Source: Rhodospirillales bacterium
Lineage (GTDB): Bacteria > Pseudomonadota > Alphaproteobacteria > QKFK01 > SZUA-500
Assembly: GCA_003252195.1 (NCBI GenBank)
Contig: QKFK01000225.1
Span: forward strand, 1-15,675
DNA: 15,675 bases
Direction: 5' to 3'
The notes under the pieces are model-generated. The model made no database searches, was not told the origin of the DNA, and saw only the letters and a list, made by a program, of their open reading frames with translations. The number at the start of each line of letters is the position of its first letter. Within the stretch, counting starts at the first letter, position 1. The translations under genes and the position numbers were made by a program. Positions 1-7,064 of this stretch are shown here, piece by piece.

Positions 1-1311
1 CCTGTTATGTCATTAAACAGAGGTTTTACAGCTCCAATTATCTTAGATGTTAAATATACAGACGCAGAGAGAGCCTTATTAATGGCTAAAGATTCTGATA
101 GTTTTAATAGATGGGAAGCAGGTCAACAATATGCTAAGAAAATTATTCTTGGTATGGTAAAAGATATTCAAAATGGCAAAGAACCAGAGGTTAATGAACA
201 ATATCTAAAGTCATTTGGTGAATATCTAACTGATAAATCTATTGATAAGGGTTTTGCTTCTTATGCAATGAAACTTCCATCAATTTCTAATGTTGCTAGC
301 GATATGGATGTTGTTGATATAGATGCTGTCAAAAAGGCGCATGATAAACTCTCTACAACTATTGCTAAAACTTATGAAAAAGAGTTTTATGCATTATATG
401 AAGCAAGTAAGAGTGATGTATCGTATAAGCCAGATCCAGAGCAGATAGAGCAACGCTCTTATAAAAATGCGGCGTTGTCTTATATAGGCAAAATTGGCGA
501 TAAAAAATCTAATGCAACATTGTTAGAGGCGTTTGATAATGCAACTAATATGACAGATGAGTTTATGTCGTTAAGCACTATTGTTTATTGTGACGCTCCA
601 TTTAAGGATGTTGCTTTGAATAAATTTTATAACAAGTTCAAAGATTATCCGTTGGTTATTGATAAATGGCTTGCAATTCAAGCATCATCTGACAATGCGG
701 ATACATTGGGTAATGTTAAAAAGCTTATGGAACATGAAGCGTTTAATATTAAAAACCCTAATAAAGTTCGTTCATTGCTACTTTTCTATGCAACAGAAGG
801 TACTGAGACTAAGGGTAGTTTAGCTTCATTCCATGCTAAAGATGGTTCTGGTTATAAGTTTATTGCTGAGCAGGTTAAAGTGCTTGATGATATTAATCCA
901 ATGACTGCTGCTAAATTAGTTAAGCCGTTAGCAGATTGGCGTAAGTATGATAAAGAGCGTCAAGAGTTAATGAAAGCTGCATTGCGAGACATTCTTTCAA
1001 AACCAGATTTGAAGAAAAATTCATATGAAATTGCTTCAAAAGCTTTAGGCGATGAGATGATGTCAAACAATGTTAAAGAAGCTATCTTAAAAAACAAAGA
1101 TGAGTTTATTAAAAGTAACTCAGATGCTGTAAAAACATTTGCAAGTAAAAGCGATAAAGTTACAGATACTGTAAGTGGGGTTAAGGCATCAGGTAAAAAA
1201 GATGTCGCCAATCAGGGGCTTAAAAATAAGCTTGGTAAAAAGCTAGTTGTTAAAACTCCAAGGCAAGATAAACCACCAATGAGAAACCGTAATCAACCTA
1301 AAGGTAGATAA
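1..1311 (+). CDS. pepN: Aminopeptidase N (M1 family), C-terminal part, 5' truncated by window edge
   Basis: Zinc-dependent M1 aminopeptidase that removes N-terminal residues from peptides in the cytoplasm. Only the last ~436 codons are here; the reading frame is open from base 1, so the ATG at 7 is an internal Met. The catalytic HExxH domain lies outside the window. What is seen is the C-terminal helical domain, recognised from segments collinear with E. coli PepN: SLNRGFTAPI near the start, NNATNMTD-like spacing, VIDKWLAIQA, NPNKVRSLL, FHAKDGSGYKF and RRYD-like WRKYDKERQELMKAAL. E. coli PepN ends shortly after the equivalent of YEIASKALG. This protein continues about 85 residues more, ending in a Lys/Arg/Pro/Asn-rich tail (about 1189-1311). 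A strong terminator follows immediately. Identity is firm; the role of the tail is unknown. Confidence 0.93.
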   Translation, partial: PVMSLNRGFTAPIILDVKYTDAERALLMAKDSDSFNRWEAGQQYAKKIILGMVKDIQNGKEPEVNEQYLKSFGEYLTDKSIDKGFASYAMKLPSISNVASDMDVVDIDAVKKAHDKLSTTIAKTYEKEFYALYEASKSDVSYKPDPEQIEQRSYKNAALSYIGKIGDKKSNATLLEAFDNATNMTDEFMSLSTIVYCDAPFKDVALNKFYNKFKDYPLVIDKWLAIQASSDNADTLGNVKKLMEHEAFNIKNPNKVRSLLLFYATEGTETKGSLASFHAKDGSGYKFIAEQVKVLDDINPMTAAKLVKPLADWRKYDKERQELMKAALRDILSKPDLKKNSYEIASKALGDEMMSNNVKEAILKNKDEFIKSNSDAVKTFASKSDKVTDTVSGVKASGKKDVANQGLKNKLGKKLVVKTPRQDKPPMRNRNQPKGR

Positions 1312-1312
1312 C

Positions 1313-1347
1313 AAAAAAAGAGCCTCTTAATCGAGGCTCTTTTTTTT
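1313..1347 (+). terminator. Rho-independent terminator of pepN
   Basis: GAGCCTC, a short TTAATC loop and GAGGCTC form a GC-rich hairpin flanked by an A-run and a T-run. It begins just after the pepN stop codon. The A-tract on the left would also let it work on the opposite strand, backing up the mcp terminator. Confidence 0.9.
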
Positions 1348-1502
1348 ATATTTCGTGCGTAACAATATAAGCTTAATAAAACTAGATTGATACACTAGTC
1401 CAGTCTAACAAGGGCTAGTAAGCAAATTCTTTGCGTGTACACAATGTTTATAAAAGTTAATGCTTGCTAGTGAGTTAATGGAAGTTTATTGGTTGTAATG
1501 TA
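1348..1502. other. Spacer between two convergent terminators
   Basis: Non-coding stretch between the pepN and mcp terminators. The only structure I see is a loose inverted repeat, CTAGTAAGCA near 1414 and TGCTTGCTAG near 1461, with one mismatch. No convincing promoter or RNA gene. Confidence 0.5.
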
Positions 1503-1536
1503 ATAAAAAAAACCGCCAGTGTTGTGCTGGCGGTTT
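1503..1536 (-). terminator. Rho-independent terminator of the chemoreceptor gene
   Basis: On the minus strand AACCGCCAG, a 7-base loop and CTGGCGGTT form a 9-bp perfect stem followed by eight T residues. It lies a few bases past the stop codon of the chemoreceptor gene. Confidence 0.92.
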
Positions 1537-1542
1537 GTTGCT

Positions 1543-3171
1543 TTAGGCAATGTTTTTTGACCTGAAGAATGGTGCATATTGCATATCTTCATTAAGAATA
1601 TGTTTTTCAAGCCAATGATTTAAGAAGTCAATAAATCCTTGGTCAATCTTTGCATCATTAGATTGTAATTTACCAACAAAATCTCCTAAATCACCAAGTA
1701 ATTTTTCATGCTGTGCTAAATGAGCTTTGTACTTGTCATAGCCATATTTAGTCATGAGTTTTTCTTCATATTTGAAGTGCATAGTTGCAAACTCACCAAG
1801 CTCACCAAGGATTGTTCCTAATTCGCTAGCAGGGGCGTTCTCAAGTACTTTTTGATATAGTGTGTTAACATAATTAACAATGGTGTAATGTTGATAATCA
1901 ATTTCTTGAACCCCAGTAAAGAATTTTTTGTTCCAATAAAAAACAATTGGTTTGTTGTCTACTTTGTAGATAGATGAACTTACAGTAATATCTCTAGATT
2001 GTCTTAAAATTCCGCTTGAGTGCTCTTCAAGCACTTTCATAGAAGCGGAGTGTTCTTCTGTAAGGTGGGCAATTGCTTCTGCAAATGTTGCGTTATCTTG
2101 AGTAATGTTTGAAACATTATGGATTGCAGATAGAGCATCTTGGTTAGCAAAGCTAAGTTCTTGAGATGAAGCAACAATAACATCAGATTCACTGCTGATT
2201 GTCATAGCTTGAGAATATATTTTCTCAAAGTTGTCTTGCAAGATGGCAAATGATGTAACACCTTCTTCAACTCTATTTAAGCTTGTTTCTGTGGCTACTA
2301 CAGCTTTTTCTGATTCAGACTGTACTTGTGATATCATCTGTTTAATTTCTAAAGCAGCCTTGCTTGATTTGTCGGCTAGTTTTTTAACCTCATCAGCCAC
2401 AACAGCAAAGCCTTTACCATGCATACCAGCTCTAGCAGCTTCAATAGAGGCGTTAAGAGCGAGTAGGTTAGTTTGAGCTGATAATTCTGTGATAATATCA
2501 ACGATTTCACCAATTTCGCTTCCTAGGCGGCCTAAGGCTTCTATTTTTGCAGAAGCATCTTCGCTACTTTCTTTGATAAGCATGATTTTATCGAGAGAAT
2601 TGTTGATATCATCTTTACTAGTAACTGCAATAGTTACAAAATCTTGGGCTATGGAGCTGATATCTTGAATTTGTTCGCTTATTTTGTCAGAAATTGAATT
2701 GGCTTTATCAATGTTATTTACACATAGGTTGATATTATCAACCTGCTTTGCCGAACCTAATGCTAATTGCTCAATCTTATCTGCAACATCTTCAGCAATT
2801 TGAGCAGAAGATGCGGCAATGTTTTCAAGCTCTTTACCTGATTGATAAATCTTTTTCACGCCATCGCCCAAAGCACCCAAAAGCTTGCGTAAGCTAGATG
2901 ACACTTTATTAATACCTGTAGAAAGTTGCTTGTCATTTTCAGCAACATTTTTAAGGTCATTACTAAAATCACCTTCTGCCATTTTTAATAAAAACTCAGA
3001 AATTTTATCATCTTTTTGTGTGTGCGTGTTTTTGTGTATTTTAACTAATAAAATAGCAGATAAGATAATTACACTCCCCCAAATTATATTGAAATATGGC
3101 AGATCGCTTTTGAAGAAAGGTAATAAAGATAAACAGAGCATTAAAAGAGGTGTTTTTTGATTATTATTCAT
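1543..3171 (-). CDS. Methyl-accepting chemotaxis protein with C-terminal hemerythrin domain
   Basis: 542-residue chemoreceptor. Two hydrophobic segments (about 8-20 and 27-45) are separated by only a few residues, so there is no periplasmic sensor domain. A short HAMP-like stretch (LLKMAEGDF, about 61-69) follows, then a long coiled-coil signalling domain whose conserved hairpin tip is near 226-260 (LSAQTNLLALNASIEAARAG). The C-terminal ~125 residues are a bacteriohemerythrin domain with all seven di-iron ligands by pattern: H428, H465 and E469 (HFKYE), H484 and H488 (HLAQH), H524 and D529 (HILNED). Hemerythrin-bearing receptors such as DcrH bind oxygen at the di-iron site, so this is probably a cytoplasmic oxygen or redox sensor feeding CheA/CheW; no che genes are in the window. 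The start ATG has an upstream GAGG ribosome binding site and the gene has its own terminator. Confidence 0.93.
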   Translation of the reverse strand: MNNNQKTPLLMLCLSLLPFFKSDLPYFNIIWGSVIILSAILLVKIHKNTHTQKDDKISEFLLKMAEGDFSNDLKNVAENDKQLSTGINKVSSSLRKLLGALGDGVKKIYQSGKELENIAASSAQIAEDVADKIEQLALGSAKQVDNINLCVNNIDKANSISDKISEQIQDISSIAQDFVTIAVTSKDDINNSLDKIMLIKESSEDASAKIEALGRLGSEIGEIVDIITELSAQTNLLALNASIEAARAGMHGKGFAVVADEVKKLADKSSKAALEIKQMISQVQSESEKAVVATETSLNRVEEGVTSFAILQDNFEKIYSQAMTISSESDVIVASSQELSFANQDALSAIHNVSNITQDNATFAEAIAHLTEEHSASMKVLEEHSSGILRQSRDITVSSSIYKVDNKPIVFYWNKKFFTGVQEIDYQHYTIVNYVNTLYQKVLENAPASELGTILGELGEFATMHFKYEEKLMTKYGYDKYKAHLAQHEKLLGDLGDFVGKLQSNDAKIDQGFIDFLNHWLEKHILNEDMQYAPFFRSKNIA

Positions 3172-3281
3172 GGTGCCCTCGTGTATAATATTGAAAATTG
3201 TTATAAATATAATCTATTGCATATATCCATAATATATAATGATTATTAATTTGTTAATTTAAAAACGTTAACAAAATGTAA

Positions 3282-3312
3282 AAGGGGCTTTAACAAAAGC
3301 CCCTTGTTTTTT
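3282..3312 (-). terminator. Terminator downstream of nrdB
   Basis: AAGGGGCTTT and AAAGCCCCTT form a 10-bp perfect stem with a 4-base loop, about 12 bases past the nrdB stop. The T-run is stronger on the plus strand (GTTTTTT) than on the minus strand (TTTTAC), so it may act in both directions. Confidence 0.8.
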
Positions 3313-3323
3313 ACATATGCTTA

Positions 3324-4331
3324 TTAAGCCTGCTTTTTATTGTCAAAGTCAGCCCAGGCACCTTCATCTCCATGCCACGAACCTGTGGTAGCATTCTTTG
3401 AATATTCAGTTGCTCTAGCTTCAAAGAAGTTAGCATGCTCAACGCCGTTTAAGATTTCAACCAACCATGGAAGAGGGTGTTCTTCAATATTATACACTTT
3501 TGGCAACCCAAGTTGTTCTAAACGCCAGTCGGCAATGTAGCGGATGTATTGCTTAATATCGTTAGCCTCCATTCCTTCAACTGGGCCCATTTCAAAGGCC
3601 AAATCAATAAACTTATCTTCCAAGCTCACAACTGTTTTAGCGCATTCAAGAATGTCATTTTCTACTTCTTTGGTTAAAGCGCCTGTTTCTTCTTTAAATG
3701 CGTGGAATAATCTAACCATTCCTTCACAGTGTAAAGATTCATCACGTACAGACCATGTAACGATTTGTCCCATTCCCTTCATTTTGTTAAAGCGAGGGAA
3801 GTTTAAGAGCATGGCAAAGCTAGCAAATAACTGCAAACCTTCAGTAAATCCGCCAAACATAGCAATTGAACGTAAAATATCCTCATTGGTTTCTACACCA
3901 AAATTTTGCATATATTTATGCTTGTTTGCCATTTCTTCATATTCTAAAAAGGCTGAGAATTCAGTGTCTGGCATACCAATTGTTTCTAACAATAAGGCAT
4001 AAGCAGCAATGTGAATTGTCTCGATATTAGAGAATGATGCTAGCATCATTTTAATCTCAGTTGGTTTGAATATACGAGAGTAACGCTCCATATAATTCTC
4101 GTTAACCTCAACATCAGATTGAGTGAAGAATCTAAAAATCTGAGTTAAAAGGTTTTTTTCTTCTTCTGATAATTTGGTAGCCCAATCTTTACAATCTTCT
4201 CCAAGTGGAACCTCTTCTGGCAACCAGTGAACTTGTTGTTGGTATTGCCAATAATCATAAGCCCATGGGTATCTGAATGGTTTGTATGAAAAGCTTGGGG
4301 TCATTAACCCTGGTAAATTTTTATCTGTCAT
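3324..4331 (-). CDS. nrdB: Class Ia ribonucleoside-diphosphate reductase, beta (radical-bearing) subunit
   Basis: 335-residue di-iron subunit that generates and stores the tyrosyl radical used by NrdA to reduce ribonucleotides. Metal ligands fall in the expected order and spacing: D73, E104 and H107 (ETIH), E164 (FTEG), E198 and H201 (RDESLH). The radical Tyr is Y111, four residues after H107 as in E. coli (H118/Y122). It starts 14 bases after the nrdA stop. Its ribosome binding site AAGGAGA begins inside that stop codon (TAAGGAGA), which indicates translational coupling. It is shorter than E. coli NrdB (about 375 residues). The last tyrosine is Y310, with only Trp (W319, W326) and Phe beyond it in the C-terminal tail that normally relays the radical. 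Confidence 0.96.
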   Translation of the reverse strand: MTDKNLPGLMTPSFSYKPFRYPWAYDYWQYQQQVHWLPEEVPLGEDCKDWATKLSEEEKNLLTQIFRFFTQSDVEVNENYMERYSRIFKPTEIKMMLASFSNIETIHIAAYALLLETIGMPDTEFSAFLEYEEMANKHKYMQNFGVETNEDILRSIAMFGGFTEGLQLFASFAMLLNFPRFNKMKGMGQIVTWSVRDESLHCEGMVRLFHAFKEETGALTKEVENDILECAKTVVSLEDKFIDLAFEMGPVEGMEANDIKQYIRYIADWRLEQLGLPKVYNIEEHPLPWLVEILNGVEHANFFEARATEYSKNATTGSWHGDEGAWADFDNKKQA

Positions 4332-4345
4332 TTATTTATATCTCC

Positions 4346-6199
4346 TTACTGGCAGCTTAAGCATTCGTCGTAATCTACTTTAGCCTTCATTTGTTTCGTT
4401 GTTGCCTCTAATTGTCCTGCAAAGGCAGCTCTTCTAATAGACTTTGAGCGGCAATAATATAAGCTTTTTAATCCTTTTTCCCATGCTTGATAATGAAGCA
4501 TTAAAAGATCAAATTTGTTAATATCTGATGGCAAGAACAAGTTAATTGATTGTCCTTGGCAAATCATTGGGCTTCTGTCTGCTGCAAATTCAACAATCCA
4601 TCTTTGATCTAATTCAAAAGCTGTTTTGAATATTGCTTTTTCTTCATCGCTTAAGAATTCGAGATGTTGAACTGAGCCTTCATTCTCTAATATCGATGCC
4701 CAAACATCGTTATTATTTTTTCCTTTGCTCTCAAGCATATCTACTAAATATGGGTTTTTAACCGTGGTAGAACCTGAAAGTGTTTTATGGGTATAAATAT
4801 TAGCAGGGATTGGTTCAACACAAGCGCTTACACCACCACAAATAATACTGATAGAAGAAGTAGGGGCAAGAGCCATTTTATGTGTAAATCTTTCCATTAC
4901 TCCAGCATCTTGAGCATCAGGGCATGCACCTTTTTTGAATGCAAGCTTTTTAGATGCGTTATCTGCACCATCTTTTATATGTTTGAATAAACGCATGTTC
5001 CATGATTTTGCCATAGCACTTTCAAACGCAACTCCTTTAGATTGTAAGAATGAGTGGAAGCCCATCAACCCAAGTCCAACAGAGCGTTCACGCATTGCAG
5101 AATATTTGGCGTTTTCCATAGAATCTGGTGCTCTATTGATGAAGTCTTGCAATACATTATCAAGAAAACGCATGATATCTTCGATGAATAATTCGTCATC
5201 TTTCCATTCATCATAAGTAACAGCATTTACAGAGGCTAGGCAACATACAGCGGTGCGTTTTTTGCCATTCTGGTCTTCACCAACATGAAGCATGATTTCA
5301 CTACATAAGTTAGATGTTTTAACTTCTAAATTAAGGTTTTTATAAATTTCGGGCTTCATGCGGTTTGCTGTATCTTTGAACAAGATATATGGCTCGCCAG
5401 TTTGAAGGCGGATTTCTAATATCTTCTGCCATAATTCACGAGCATTGATTTGCTTTAATACATTACCAGTTTTTGGAGATTTTAAGCCAAACATCTTATC
5501 ATCTCTAACCGCTTCCATAAACTCATCTGTAATAGAAACCGCGTGATGAAGGTTTAATGATTTTCTATTAAAGTCACCAGATGGTTTGCGTATCTCAAGG
5601 AATTCTTCAATTTCTGGGTGAGATATATCTAAATACACAGCGGCTGAACCACGTCTTAATGAACCTTGTGATATAGCTAATGTAAGTGAATCCATCACTC
5701 TAATAAAAGGGATAATACCTGATGTTTGTCCATGGTGTTTTTTTACATTTTCGCCGATTGAACGAACGCCACCCCAATATGTGCCAACGCCACCACCGTT
5801 TGATGCAAGCCATACATTTTCATTCCATATATCTACAATGCCATTTAAGCTATCATCAACATTGTTAAGAAAACATGATATTGGTAAGCCTCTACCAGCA
5901 CCACCGTTAGAGAGAATAGGGGTAGCAGGCATGAACCATAGCTTTGACATATAGTTATAAACACGATTTGCATGTTCTTCATCATCTGCATATGTTTTAG
6001 CAACACGGGCAAATAAGTCTTGATAAGTTTCACCCTCAAGTAAATATCTGTCAGTTAGGGTTTTTTTGCCAAAATCAGTTAATAAGTCTGAGCGGCTTTC
6101 ATCTTTGTTTATGCAAAAGCTTTTCTGGCTGTTTTCTGGTGATTTGGGATTATTGTCTATATCTATCATCTCATTTTCTATCACATTGCTATTATACAT
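4346..6199 (-). CDS. nrdA: Class Ia ribonucleoside-diphosphate reductase, alpha (catalytic) subunit, without ATP-cone
   Basis: 617-residue catalytic subunit that reduces ribonucleoside diphosphates to deoxyribonucleotides. Visible catalytic features: the N-x-C-x-E triad NLCSE (N297, C299 thiyl, E301), redox cysteine C109 (ISCF), its partner in AVCCL (C319 or C320), radical-transfer pair Y581-Y582 (LYYCR), and a C-terminal CxxC (ECLSCQ, C613 and C616) that re-reduces the active site. It is much shorter than E. coli NrdA (761 residues). The homology begins near residue 38 with no ~90-residue N-terminal ATP-cone, so the usual dATP overall-activity switch of this subunit should be absent. The start ATG is preceded by GAGAGG at good spacing. 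A NrdR-box pair lies just upstream, and nrdB follows as the second gene of the operon. Confidence 0.96.
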   Translation of the reverse strand: MYNSNVIENEMIDIDNNPKSPENSQKSFCINKDESRSDLLTDFGKKTLTDRYLLEGETYQDLFARVAKTYADDEEHANRVYNYMSKLWFMPATPILSNGGAGRGLPISCFLNNVDDSLNGIVDIWNENVWLASNGGGVGTYWGGVRSIGENVKKHHGQTSGIIPFIRVMDSLTLAISQGSLRRGSAAVYLDISHPEIEEFLEIRKPSGDFNRKSLNLHHAVSITDEFMEAVRDDKMFGLKSPKTGNVLKQINARELWQKILEIRLQTGEPYILFKDTANRMKPEIYKNLNLEVKTSNLCSEIMLHVGEDQNGKKRTAVCCLASVNAVTYDEWKDDELFIEDIMRFLDNVLQDFINRAPDSMENAKYSAMRERSVGLGLMGFHSFLQSKGVAFESAMAKSWNMRLFKHIKDGADNASKKLAFKKGACPDAQDAGVMERFTHKMALAPTSSISIICGGVSACVEPIPANIYTHKTLSGSTTVKNPYLVDMLESKGKNNNDVWASILENEGSVQHLEFLSDEEKAIFKTAFELDQRWIVEFAADRSPMICQGQSINLFLPSDINKFDLLMLHYQAWEKGLKSLYYCRSKSIRRAAFAGQLEATTKQMKAKVDYDECLSCQ

Positions 6200-6211
6200 A
6201 TTCCTACCTCT

Positions 6212-6258
6212 CTACTATATATTGTGTTTTATTTTTATACTTAAAGCATATATGGTAT
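6212..6258 (-). promoter_or_regulatory. Putative NrdR-box pair upstream of nrdAB
   Basis: On the minus strand 6212-6227 reads ACACAATATATAGTAG, matching 14 of 16 positions of the palindromic NrdR consensus acaCwAtATaTwGtgt (consensus from memory). A second, weaker copy at 6243-6258 matches 11 of 16, with start-to-start spacing of exactly 31 bp, the three-helical-turn spacing typical of paired NrdR boxes. A minus-strand TATAAA at 6234-6239 lies between the boxes and could be the -10. NrdR is the ATP/dATP-binding repressor of reductase genes; its own gene is not in the window. Confidence 0.7.
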
Positions 6259-6356
6259 TTGTGTTTAAAAGATTAATTTTTATTAAGCAAGCTAAAATTA
6301 TAATAATTCTAATTAAAAATTAGTCCTAAAATCACAAACCCGCACAATACAAAGGC

Positions 6357-6384
6357 TTGAGCTTTTATCTTTATATGCTAAATT
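6357..6384 (+). promoter_or_regulatory. Possible promoter for the deoxyribosyltransferase-like gene
   Basis: TTGAGC, a 16-base spacer, then TAAATT preceded by TGC, which gives an extended -10 (TGCTAAATT). It lies about 30 bases ahead of the ATG at 6414. Judged by eye only. Confidence 0.4.
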
Positions 6385-6413
6385 ATTACAAATTACAAAA
6401 CATAGGTGGATAA

Positions 6414-6890
6414 ATGAAAATAATTAAAGCCCCACATAAATTTGATAAAAAAGCCTCTGAAGCTAGTATTTTCCTAGCGGGAAGCATAGAAATGGGGGAA
6501 GCAGAGCTGTGGCAGAAAAAATTTCATGATCGCTTTTCTAAACACGAGTCATGCGTTTTATTAGACCCAAGACGTGATGATTGGAATTCTTTTGCGGAGC
6601 AATCGATTAAAGATAAATATTTTGCAGAGCAAGTTAATTGGGAACAAGATATGCTTGAAACGGCTGATATTATAGCTCTTTATTTTGCTCCTAATACAAA
6701 ATCACCAATTTCGTTACTTGAGCTCGGGCTGTTTGCAGATTCGGGTAGGTTAATAGCTTGTTGTCCAGATGGTTTTTGGCGTAAAGGCAACGTAGAGATT
6801 GTCTGTAAAAGATATAATATTGAGCTATTTAATGATTTTGATGAGTTTATAAACAAAATCGAACAAAGTTATTTATCACTTCTAAAGTAA
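6414..6890 (+). CDS. Nucleoside 2-deoxyribosyltransferase-like protein
   Basis: 158-residue cytoplasmic protein resembling the nucleoside 2-deoxyribosyltransferase-like family (Nuc_deoxyri_tr2 type). That family has a Rossmann-like fold related to enzymes that swap or hydrolyse the base of 2'-deoxynucleosides. Family features seen: FLAGSI (20-25) for the first strand and loop, LLDPRRDDWN (49-58), WEQDMLETADIIALYF (76-91), and SPISLLELGLFA (98-108), where E103 sits where the catalytic glutamate is expected. The ribosome binding site AGGTGG (6404-6409) fixes the start. It is divergent from nrdAB across a ~214-base control region, and both affect deoxynucleotide pools. sdaA starts 48 bases downstream with no terminator between. 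Many relatives are known only by homology, so true substrate and activity are open. Confidence 0.75.
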   Translation: MKIIKAPHKFDKKASEASIFLAGSIEMGEAELWQKKFHDRFSKHESCVLLDPRRDDWNSFAEQSIKDKYFAEQVNWEQDMLETADIIALYFAPNTKSPISLLELGLFADSGRLIACCPDGFWRKGNVEIVCKRYNIELFNDFDEFINKIEQSYLSLLK

Positions 6891-6996
6891 TTGATGCTAA
6901 CGTAACTTAAAAAATAACAATTAATAATCAGGTGTTTAATGCAAGTTAGTGTTTTTGATATGTTTTCGGTTGGAATTGGTCCTTCTAGCTCACATA

Positions 6997-7064
6997 CAGT
7001 TGGTCCAATGCGAATAGCTAAGGCGTTTTTCAGTTGGTCCAATGCGAATAGCTAAGGCGTTTTT
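6997..7064 (+). repeat. Perfect 34-bp tandem duplication inside sdaA
   Basis: Bases 6997-7030 are repeated exactly at 7031-7064. Each unit begins CAGTTGGTCC and ends GGCGTTTTT. The match stops at both flanks (A before copy 1 against T before copy 2; C after copy 1 against A after copy 2), so the period is exactly 34. It adds one base to the reading frame modulo three. Confidence 0.97.

Noticed and set aside
1384..1470. Possible small RNA between pepN and mcp, from repeated CTAG-type words and a loose inverted repeat
   Set aside because: One mismatch in a 10-bp stem with a 37-base loop, no promoter and no third terminator; too weak.
2231..2476. Open frames antisense to mcp, nrdA, nrdB, glgX and sdaA
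   Set aside because: They overlap strongly supported genes, have no family signature or ribosome binding site, and arise from codon bias of the real frame.
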